The notes beneath the pieces are model-generated. The model was not told the origin of the DNA. It made no database searches and saw nothing but the letters and a program-made list of their open reading frames with translations. From Mucilaginibacter paludis DSM 18603 (GTDB taxonomy: Bacteria; Bacteroidota; Bacteroidia; Sphingobacteriales; Sphingobacteriaceae), in the NCBI RefSeq assembly GCF_000166195.2, contig NZ_CM001403.1:4730432-4794431 (forward strand): a stretch of DNA of 64,000 nucleotides. Reading direction: 5' to 3'. Of the stretch, positions 34,143-45,042 are shown one piece after another (the first letter of the stretch is position 1; the number at the start of each line of letters is the position of its first letter). A program made the translations under genes and the position numbers.

Positions 34143-34432
34143 CAGTCCCAAAAGAAAGGGGCAAAAAATCCTGAAAAGGAAAAGGTTCCTGGAGCGATTC
34201 CAGGACTAACAAAACAAGAAGATTTGAGCCGGGCAACCGGTGAAAAATATAAAAGGAAAAGCGTGAGGCGGATCCGATCAAGTTCTTTAAAAAGAAGTAA
34301 CATGTAGCGTAGCGGGGAGAATCACCTAAGGGAGATTCGAACCGTGAGAAGAAGAGAGTATCTGTATAAAGATATATAACACAGATTCTACAAATAATAA
34401 AGTAGGGTCAGAGATTTAAAAACTTAAAATTT

Positions 34433-35957
<1,525 letters not shown>

Positions 35958-36205
35958 GGAGCAGATACACAAGCTCGACGATCACCACAAAAGACCGCTA
36001 CGCACATGTTTCTTTCTTTTTATAAAAAAACACCCAAAAGACAAGCCAATCAGTGGCTGTAACTAATAATAGGTACAGGAAACAAGAGTTGGCAGTTCAA
36101 GAAAGTCTGAAGTCATCAGTCGCAAGTCAGAAGTTAGCAGTTAGCAAAACAGCTAACGGAGAACAAGCCGACTCAAGACTAATTACTCAGGACTGCAGAC
36201 TAAAA

Positions 36206-36280
36206 AGTCCGGTAGCTCAGTTTGGTTAGAGCACTACACTGATAATGTAGGGGTCAGCAGTTCAAATCTGCTCCGGACTA
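36206..36280 (+). tRNA. tRNA-Ile (GAT)
   Basis: Perfect 7-bp acceptor stem AGTCCGG/CCGGACT, D-stem GCTC, anticodon loop with GAT at 36241-36243, T-arm with GTTCAAATC. It is encoded without CCA. The 16S-23S spacer holds Ile and Ala tRNAs, as in most bacteria. Confidence 0.96.
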
Positions 36281-36369
36281 CAAGGTGAAGCAAGAAGCAG
36301 GAAGTAAGAGGCAAGAAGCAAGAACAAAAAGCTTCGGGCCAGAAACTTCAAGCTTAAAAGCTGTCTTAA
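36281..36369. repeat. Purine-rich AAGAAGC-type low-complexity spacer
   Basis: Between the two tRNAs the sequence is built from variants of AAGCAAGAAGC (for example gaagcaagaagcagg, ggcaagaagcaagaac). Similar units occur after the 23S gene (39605-39640) and, on the opposite strand, downstream of the operon (40070-40160). Confidence 0.6.
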
Positions 36370-36443
36370 GGGGGATTAGCTCAGCTGGCTAGAGCACCTG
36401 CCTTGCACGCAGGGGGTCAACGGTTCGAATCCGTTATTCTCCA
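36370..36443 (+). tRNA. tRNA-Ala (TGC)
   Basis: Acceptor stem GGGGGAT/ATTCTCC (all seven pairs form, two as G-U), anticodon TGC at 36404-36406 in loop CTTGCAC, T-loop GTTCGAATC. It follows tRNA-Ile by 89 bases. Confidence 0.96.
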
Positions 36444-36709
36444 CGATACCCACCAGTTTACCTAACAAGGTAAGGATATTGAAAAAGGCGATCCGCAACG
36501 GAAGACCGGGGTAAAAGTTCTTTGACATATTGGAAGAAGTAAATTAAAGAGAAAACAACAGTAGAGACGTTGTCAGGCTTTAGAAGTACGGAAATAGTAA
36601 ATAAAGAGGAAAGGGGTTTAAATCTCAATACTCAATACGCACTACTCCATACTAATAAACAGGCAACCATCAAAAAAGCATACATACCGAGCAAAAGGCG
36701 GTATAGTAG

Positions 36710-39585
<2,876 letters not shown>

Positions 39586-39903
39586 ATAGCAGGTAATAAC
39601 GGTGAGCAGAGGAAAGAAGCAAGAAAAAAGAAACAAGACTTCGGTCGTGCTTCCTGACTCTTAACTCCTGATTCTGTTCACTCAACACAAAGCTGTTGTT
39701 TTCTCTGGAACTTACTTCTTTCAATAATATGTCATTGTTTACAGGAGATGTGAGCTGATAGCTATGAGATCTGAGACGAAAGTCGAGGAAAGGTAGATCA
39801 ATCAGGTAACATCATTCTTAAAACAAATAAAATATCAGATGACGGTATCAAGCAGAAAAGAGTCTCAAATCTCAGATCTCAATACTGAAATCTACAAGAA
39901 ATT

Positions 39904-40013
39904 CAGGTGCCTATATCGGCGGTGTCTACCTCTTCCCATTCCGAACAGAGAAGTCAAGCCCGCCAGAGCCGATGGTACTGCGGTAAAACGTGGGAGAGTA
40001 GGTCGGTGCCCAA
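39904..40013 (+). rRNA. rrf: 5S ribosomal RNA
   Basis: It contains TCCCATTCCGAACAGAGAAGTCAAG and the GGTGCC/GGTGCC outer stem (G-C and G-U pairs). About 110 bases. It follows 23S by a 318-base spacer. Confidence 0.93.
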
Positions 40014-40022
40014 TCTTAAATT

Positions 40023-40054
40023 AACCTCGCTAACTTTGTTAGTGGGGTTTTTTT
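40023..40054 (+). terminator. Intrinsic terminator of the rRNA operon
   Basis: AACCTCGCTAAC pairs with GTTAGTGGGGTT (two mismatched/wobble positions), loop TTT, followed by seven T. Confidence 0.88.
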
Positions 40055-40069
40055 ATGTAATATGCTTTT

Positions 40070-40160
40070 TCTCTTCTCTTGCTTCTCGCAGCTAAACTCA
40101 TGCTTCTAACTTCTTGCTTCCGCCTCTAACCTCTCGCTTCTATCCTCCCGCTTCTCCTCA
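40070..40160. repeat. Pyrimidine-rich low-complexity stretch (reverse of the rRNA spacer repeats)
   Basis: About 90 bases of TTCTTGCTTC/CTCTCGCTTCT variants. On the other strand they read as AAGCAAGAAG/AGAAGCGAGAGG, like the units in the tRNA and 23S-5S spacers. The repeat ends inside the last codons of the DUF5519 gene. Confidence 0.55.
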
Positions 40161-40545
40161 GCAATTCTATCGCGTAAGCAACATCCTCATTCTTTTTAAT
40201 ATAGAAGCTGATCCAACCCGACCTGGTGAAAACATGATGCTGGTTTACCATGCCCTCATTCATCAGCTGGCATTTAATTTCCCTGGTGAACAGGATGTCC
40301 AGGAGGCCGTTGCTATGGATATGGCCTATCTCTTTGCCATTATAGTTAAACTGGATTCCTCCATACCTGTGCATACAGCTGCTGGTGCCGTGCCAGCTTA
40401 AAACTTCCGCTTCAATATCGTCTAACTGGTCTGCAAGATTTGGATTGGTAACCATCGTCCATAGTTTCAGCAGGCTGTCAAATACGTGCGGTAGCAGCGG
40501 TACTTTTTTCATCGGTCCTGAATATTTTACAACAAATTTAAACAT
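40126..40545 (-). CDS. DUF5519 (luciferase-like) family protein
   Basis: This 139-residue protein matches the DUF5519 pattern: VLSWHGTSSCMHRYGGIQFNYNGKEIGHIHSNGLLDILFTREIKCQLMNEG, then HHVFTRSGWISFYI. The name 'luciferase family' is an annotation tradition; the role is unknown. There is no signal peptide. It lies 4 bases after the stop of the SRPBCC gene on the same strand, so the two are probably co-transcribed. Its C-terminus runs into the low-complexity stretch. Confidence 0.85.
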   Translation of the reverse strand: MFKFVVKYSGPMKKVPLLPHVFDSLLKLWTMVTNPNLADQLDDIEAEVLSWHGTSSCMHRYGGIQFNYNGKEIGHIHSNGLLDILFTREIKCQLMNEGMVNQHHVFTRSGWISFYIKKNEDVAYAIELLRRSGRIEARG

Positions 40546-40549
40546 GGTA

Positions 40550-41467
40550 TTATTTTGCTTCGCTTAGTTGTTTGATGTGCTCCATTACACGCAGATGTAC
40601 ATTGCGTGTAATGCTCTGGGCCCATACATCGTAATACCAAACCGGGAAAACGTAAAGTTTATACCAACTGTTGCCAATTAAGGTAGTAGTGCCATTCCCA
40701 TTGTCGTGCAATAAAAATTGGCCCCGCAGAATATCAATATGACCCATAATCTCCGGATCGCGTGGCTGGTTTACAATATCAAAAGTTAAATCTTTACCGG
40801 GGTTATAGGTAACAATCTTTTCGCCAAAAACATAGCCGTTGCTAAATATACACTTACGGCCCGCTCCCTGATAGTAACCGGTTACAGTAGTAGCCATGGG
40901 GCTCGGCATGCCGATTTGGAACAACCAATAATTGTTTTTTTGCCTGATCGGCTCAAACGCCACCACATTTTTCCAGATTTTGTCTGGCGTGGCATTTACA
41001 ATCAAACTGTCGGATACCATGTTGCTATATTCATGTTTGGATCTGGAATCAGCAATAAAGATGAAGGTCAGTAGCGTGATGATACTGATATTTAAATTTT
41101 GGTTCCTCCTTTTAAACATCTCCTTACCCAAAAACGCGCCTGTTATCACAAACCCGAAGATGAGTGGCGAAACGATAATCAGGCAGATCATGCCTTCGCC
41201 CAGAAAAACAGTGCTGAGCACAATAGCATAAAAACTGTTGACACAGGAATACCAGGATAAGGTTTTGCCCCTTAAATCCAGGTTGCGCCAATAATAGGCG
41301 CTTAAAATCCCCATTAAGAGCGGGATGATAATAAATTCTGAGTAAGCCAGTACCGTAGCACCACTATGATCATTAAAGAATAGTTTGCTCAAACCAATTA
41401 GCGTAAATGCCATCGCGTTCGGAACAATAAATCCCATTTGTTTAGCTGATAAAAACCGGTTATCCAT
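40550..41467 (-). CDS. Membrane protein with C-terminal SRPBCC-like domain
   Basis: This 305-residue protein has about four to five hydrophobic segments in the first 140 residues. A soluble START/SRPBCC-like domain follows (VSDSLIVNATPDKIWKNVVAFEPI ... ILRGQFLLHDNGNGTTTLIGNSWYKLYV), a helix-grip fold that binds lipids or other hydrophobic ligands. This fusion of a small integral membrane module to an SRPBCC domain is known in Bacteroidota, but function is not established. The gene ends 4 bases before the DUF5519 gene. A palindrome TTTCA-N8-TGAAA lies upstream at 41505-41522. Confidence 0.75.
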   Translation of the reverse strand: MDNRFLSAKQMGFIVPNAMAFTLIGLSKLFFNDHSGATVLAYSEFIIIPLLMGILSAYYWRNLDLRGKTLSWYSCVNSFYAIVLSTVFLGEGMICLIIVSPLIFGFVITGAFLGKEMFKRRNQNLNISIITLLTFIFIADSRSKHEYSNMVSDSLIVNATPDKIWKNVVAFEPIRQKNNYWLFQIGMPSPMATTVTGYYQGAGRKCIFSNGYVFGEKIVTYNPGKDLTFDIVNQPRDPEIMGHIDILRGQFLLHDNGNGTTTLIGNSWYKLYVFPVWYYDVWAQSITRNVHLRVMEHIKQLSEAK

Positions 41468-41503
41468 AAGGTTTTGTTTAGAATTATTTTATAATAAATT
41501 AAA

Positions 41504-41523
41504 ATTTCAGAAAGAATTGAAAT
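41504..41523. promoter_or_regulatory. Operator-like palindrome, site 2 (TTTCA-N8-TGAAA)
   Basis: ATTTCA (41504-41509), 8 bases, TGAAAT (41518-41523), in the promoter region of the SRPBCC/DUF5519 pair. The same half-sites and 8-base spacing occur upstream of the regulator at 42075-42092. Confidence 0.65.
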
Positions 41524-41541
41524 ATATAGATAAATCAAAAT

Positions 41542-42048
41542 CTATTTAAAGATTTTGAATAGAGATCCCCAAAACCAGCTTTCTTCAGCTTTCAACATGG
41601 TCTCGAAGGTTTTGTCTACATTCTTCGCCAGTTTATTAATATCTGTTACCGATTTATTGAAGGTTTTAAAGGCCGGATCCTTTTCATCTCCTTCAACTTG
41701 AGTTAGTTCGTCAAGCAATTTGAGCACTGGCTCTAATTCCCTTTTGCGGCGCTCTTTGGCTACCTGCCTGGCAATATTCCAGGTGTTTTTATCCGCATAA
41801 AAATATTCCTTGCGTTCGCCTGCCTTATGATGTTTTTCAACCAATCCCCAGCCTATCAGATCGCGTAGGGTCATGTTGGCATTGCCCCTGGATATACTGA
41901 GGCTTTCCATAATTTCTTCGGTTGTTAAGGGATCGGGGGTAATTAATAACAAAGCATGAACCTGTGCCATGGTACGGTTAATGCCCCACTCCGAACCTAA
42001 CTTGCCCCATGCTTCAATAAATTTTAGTTTTGCTTCTGCCAATTCCAT
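41542..42048 (-). CDS. GbsR/MarR-family transcriptional regulator
   Basis: This 168-residue protein has a winged helix-turn-helix (TTEEIMESLSISRGNANMTLRDLIGWGLVEKHH, about 35-70) preceded by WGINRTMAQVHALLLI and followed by a long C-terminal helix used for dimerisation, as in GbsR-type MarR regulators. The ATG at 42048 is used in place of the TTG at 42054. It sits upstream of the SRPBCC-DUF5519 pair on the same strand. Matching palindromes lie in front of both genes, so it probably represses itself and the pair. The ligand is unknown. Confidence 0.87.
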   Translation of the reverse strand: MELAEAKLKFIEAWGKLGSEWGINRTMAQVHALLLITPDPLTTEEIMESLSISRGNANMTLRDLIGWGLVEKHHKAGERKEYFYADKNTWNIARQVAKERRKRELEPVLKLLDELTQVEGDEKDPAFKTFNKSVTDINKLAKNVDKTFETMLKAEESWFWGSLFKIFK

Positions 42049-42071
42049 ATACAAATGTAATTATATATTTT

Positions 42072-42095
42072 AACTTTCAAAAAATACTGAAAGTT
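42072..42095. promoter_or_regulatory. Operator-like palindrome, site 1 (TTTCA-N8-TGAAA)
   Basis: AACTTTCA (42072-42079), 8 bases, TGAAAGTT (42088-42095), 24 bases upstream of the GbsR-type regulator. It shares half-sites and spacing with site 2. Confidence 0.7.
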
Positions 42096-42144
42096 TATTG
42101 TGTATCCTGTTTTTAGAATGTACGGTTTCCATCCCGAATTATTA

Positions 42145-42152
42145 TAAATTTG
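42145..42152 (+). promoter_or_regulatory. Candidate -7 element for the HipA-like kinase gene
   Basis: TAAATTTG (TAnnTTTG), 60 bases before the ATG at 42212. The -33 element is not clear. Confidence 0.4.
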
Positions 42153-42211
42153 GCCTTTGTTTTCGTCCCTGCTTTTTGAATAGAGCTGGAGAGAAGTATT
42201 AAATTAAAACT

Positions 42212-43009
42212 ATGGATGATCAGCTGCCTCAACTCCGCACCGTTAATGTGATACGGTACGTAACACCACTGCGCGAAGGGGGCTCTTTGCCTGCCATTGC
42301 CGAGGCCGACGACGAGTTTTTATATGTACTCAAATTCCGCGGCGCAGGCCAGGGCGTTAAAGCGCTTATTGCGGAATTGATTGGTGGCGAAATTGCCCGG
42401 GCTTTAGGTTTAAAGATTCCCGAGATTGTATTTGCCAACCTGGATGCCGCTTTCGGTCGCACCGAACCTGATGAGGAAATTCAGGATTTGCTCAAAGCCA
42501 GCGTAGGGCTCAACCTGGCTATTCATTTTCTTTCGGGCGCTATTACTTTTGATCCGGCGGTTACCACCCTGGATGCCAAATTGGCTTCGCAAATTGTGTG
42601 GCTGGACTGCTTGCTCACCAATGTTGACCGCACACCGCGCAACACCAATATGCTGATCTGGCATAAGGAGCTGTGGCTGATTGATCATGGTGCCGCCTTA
42701 TACTTCCATCATTCCTGGCAAAACTGGGAAGAGCAGGCCAAACGCCCCTTTGTACAGGTAAAGGATCATGTATTATTACCTTTAGCCAGCGAATTGGAAA
42801 CCGTTGATCGGGAGTTTAAGGCAATCCTTACCCCGGAGTTGATAAAAGGGATTGTTGGGATAGTTCCAGAAGAGTGGCTTATTAAAGATTCAGAATCAGA
42901 AACGGCGGAAGAACTGCGCGAAATATATATTCAATTTTTGTTGACGAGAATGGCATCGTCGGATATTTTTATAAAAGAAGCACAACATGCAAGAGAGTCA
43001 CGTATTTGA
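42212..43009 (+). CDS. HipA-like kinase family protein
   Basis: This 265-residue protein shares the HipA/PI3K-like kinase core: Lys41 in FLYVLKFRGAGQG (nucleotide binding), catalytic loop VDRTPRNTN with Asp139 and Asn144/Asn146, and metal-binding Asp158 in WLIDHG. It lacks the N-terminal HipA_N domain and is far shorter than HipA toxins (about 440), so it is a minimal HipA-like kinase. Its 3' end overlaps the DUF3037 gene by 23 bases; this gene pair recurs in diverse bacteria. In HipAB systems the kinase phosphorylates GltX. Here no HipB-type antitoxin is present, so neither target nor toxicity can be claimed. Confidence 0.85.
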   Translation: MDDQLPQLRTVNVIRYVTPLREGGSLPAIAEADDEFLYVLKFRGAGQGVKALIAELIGGEIARALGLKIPEIVFANLDAAFGRTEPDEEIQDLLKASVGLNLAIHFLSGAITFDPAVTTLDAKLASQIVWLDCLLTNVDRTPRNTNMLIWHKELWLIDHGAALYFHHSWQNWEEQAKRPFVQVKDHVLLPLASELETVDREFKAILTPELIKGIVGIVPEEWLIKDSESETAEELREIYIQFLLTRMASSDIFIKEAQHARESRI

Positions 43010-43370
43010 GTACGCCACCATTCGCGTTGTGCCGAGGATGGAACGTGAAGAGTTTTTAAATGTTGGGGTGGTATTGTACTGCCCTAAGCAAAAGTTTCTG
43101 CAAGCCATGATTTTGATTGACGAGGATAAGCTGGCTGCGTTTTCGTCCAAACTGGATATTGAGCAACTGGAGAAAAACCTGTGTGCCTTTGAACAGATAT
43201 GCAATGGCGACAAAGAAGGCGGCCCAATTGCGACATTAGATATAGCATCCCGTTTCCGCTGGCTTACCGCCACCCGGAGCACTATCGTACAAGCATCCAA
43301 AGTTCACCCCGGCCTATGTAACGATGCACTTAAAACATTGAATCGGTTGTTTAATCAATTGGTGGTTTAA
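42987..43370 (+). CDS. DUF3037 protein, partner of the HipA-like kinase
   Basis: This 127-residue protein matches DUF3037 (FEYATIRVVPRMEREEFLNVGVVLYCPKQKFL ... IASRFRWLTATRSTIVQASKVHPGLC). It has no signal peptide, helix-turn-helix or known catalytic motif. The start ATG lies inside the end of the kinase gene, out of frame, so translation is coupled. Its constant company suggests it is a regulator, adaptor or target of the kinase. The IS4 element begins 66 bases after the stop. Confidence 0.85.
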   Translation: MQESHVFEYATIRVVPRMEREEFLNVGVVLYCPKQKFLQAMILIDEDKLAAFSSKLDIEQLEKNLCAFEQICNGDKEGGPIATLDIASRFRWLTATRSTIVQASKVHPGLCNDALKTLNRLFNQLVV

Positions 43371-43425
43371 GTGGTTGATAATAAAGGAACTGAATAGTGA
43401 AAAGTCATGGGAATGTGCGACTCCC

Positions 43426-43435
43426 CTCTCGAGAG
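43426..43435. repeat. IS4 target-site duplication, left copy
   Basis: CTCTCGAGAG, identical to 44962-44971 and itself a perfect palindrome. Because the sequence is palindromic, it could also be read as the outermost part of longer inverted repeats. Confidence 0.65.
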
Positions 43436-44961
43436 CATAGCCGTCAATTTAAGTAGCTGTACTCATATATTGTTGATTTTCAGTTATTTAATTTTTAGGC
43501 GCGGTTTGCCCGCATGGGCAAACCTATGTATTTTTACTCTCATATTTTTCGTTTTTTAAGGCGGGGAGGTTTAGATGACCCCGCCTTTCTTATTTTTGTT
43601 TAACTATCTAAATATAGTATTTAAATATCTAATAATCAAATACTTATTACAATTTCTTCTATTTTTAACCTATGTTTTCTGTGCTCTTTTGAAAGGTGCT
43701 TTAAGTTTAATTTCTCCAACAGAGCTAACCACTTTGAGCATATCCCTAAAAGCTGCGCTCGCAATTCTTCTTTCGTAGAAGCGATTAGTCGATGCACCTT
43801 TAAAACACTAATTTGACCTATCTTACCGATAGCCATGCATATTTTCCAACTCAAAACTGCCCAGATCAACTTACTGTATAATATACTGGTTATACGATCC
43901 GAACTTCCTTTGGGGAACGTGTGTATCTTTAAAAACGACTTCCATGCTTTAAAAACCAATTCTATCTGCCATCGCAGGTGATATAACTTTTGGATCAATT
44001 CAGCGCTATATTTTTCGCTCACCAGGTTGGTAACAATAAAGTTAAACCCTGCCCGCTCTTTGAATCCCTTACTGGTGGTACTGCCTTTCTTTTTATTGTA
44101 CTTTTCAGTATTGGCTATCCGCCTTGCCTTGAGCTCTTCACTTACCGGTTCTATTATTATCCTTACCGGCATCTTATCAGCTCCGATATATACCTGTTGA
44201 TCAAATACGCCGGTTATGCCTTGTAGTTTCGACAACTCTAACTTTTGGTATTGGTCGTCCTTTAATAGATAAATCGTTGTTTTCGGACATAATTTATTAA
44301 TAAAGAAAGCTTTGACTTTGTTAATATTGTTCATATAACTCAAGTGAGTGTAACCCAGATCTCTCATATATAATACCCCCGGCTGAATTGATGCCTTGTC
44401 CAGATGACTCTCACCCTGGTCATTTGCGTTGGCCGGAGTTACTTTGATATCGCTTTTACCACTTTTGATTTCAAATTCAAATTGTACAGATGCTCCCGCT
44501 TTCATCCCACTTCCTTTTGTTCCGGGGAATGTCTCTGCAATAACTTCCGGCAACGCGAAACGGGTAGAATCTTTGATACGGATCTCCAAGCCCTGTGTTT
44601 GCTCTTGCGGTAACTCAACTGCTATTAATTGCTCAAAAACGGCTTGTACAAACTTTGTCATATTGCTGTGATGTCTTTGATGCAATGCCTGCTTCGAAAT
44701 ATCAAGCCCATCCCTCCGCATTAACTGCATACTCATGCCGTTAAACGATTGATCTCCATCAAATAACGCCATATCCAATAGTTCCTTGCCTCCCACTTTT
44801 CGTTTGCGTTGTATAGCCTCTGTTTTACGGGCCAGGCCATCTAACACCGTTGGTTCAAATAGTTCCGAACTCATTCGCTCGAATAATGACTGCAATTTTG
44901 CAGTTCCGATTCTTGCTCTAAAAAAATTTTATCCCTTTTTTTTCTAAAGTTGACGGCTATG
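43436..44961 (-). mobile_element. IS4-family insertion sequence, complete
   Basis: The ends read CATAGCCGTCAA inward from both sides (43436-43447 and the complement of 44950-44961), flanked by a 10-bp duplication. Length 1,526 bases, one transposase gene. Its promoter and start lie inside the right end. It is inserted downstream of the HipA-like/DUF3037 pair and after the end of the molybdenum-hydroxylase operon. No gene is broken. The sequence 43371-43425 and 44972-45042 on either side belongs to the disrupted intergenic palindrome. Confidence 0.88.
43636..44895 (-). CDS. IS4-family transposase
   Basis: This protein of up to 419 residues has the YREK signature of the IS4 family: in YHLRWQIELVFKAWK the Tyr, Arg, Glu and Lys are at the required spacing. 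Two upstream acidic residues (in KDSTRFALPE and in LYMRDLGY) complete the DDE triad. The frame opens at TTG 44895; ATG 44874 is an alternative start. All motifs are intact, so it may be active. Confidence 0.92.
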   Translation of the reverse strand: MQSLFERMSSELFEPTVLDGLARKTEAIQRKRKVGGKELLDMALFDGDQSFNGMSMQLMRRDGLDISKQALHQRHHSNMTKFVQAVFEQLIAVELPQEQTQGLEIRIKDSTRFALPEVIAETFPGTKGSGMKAGASVQFEFEIKSGKSDIKVTPANANDQGESHLDKASIQPGVLYMRDLGYTHLSYMNNINKVKAFFINKLCPKTTIYLLKDDQYQKLELSKLQGITGVFDQQVYIGADKMPVRIIIEPVSEELKARRIANTEKYNKKKGSTTSKGFKERAGFNFIVTNLVSEKYSAELIQKLYHLRWQIELVFKAWKSFLKIHTFPKGSSDRITSILYSKLIWAVLSWKICMAIGKIGQISVLKVHRLIASTKEELRAQLLGICSKWLALLEKLNLKHLSKEHRKHRLKIEEIVISI

Positions 44962-44971
44962 CTCTCGAGAG
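44962..44971. repeat. IS4 target-site duplication, right copy
   Basis: CTCTCGAGAG, identical to the left copy. Joining the flanks without the IS gives a longer palindrome CCCCTCTCGAGAGGGG, the probable original insertion site. Confidence 0.65.
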
Positions 44972-45042
44972 GGGCGGAGGGGTGTGTCCTTTCTTCGTGC
45001 GTCGAACACACCTGCTATGCACTAATCAATATAACCTCCAAA

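Noticed and set aside
33965..34303. Minus-strand frame of 112 residues, rich in Phe, Leu and Ser
   Set aside because: It lies antisense to the rRNA promoters and leader. Its composition simply mirrors purine-rich leader DNA, and there is no family resemblance.
39839..40095. Two short frames overlapping the 5S gene
   Set aside because: They run through 5S rRNA and its terminator; no protein features.
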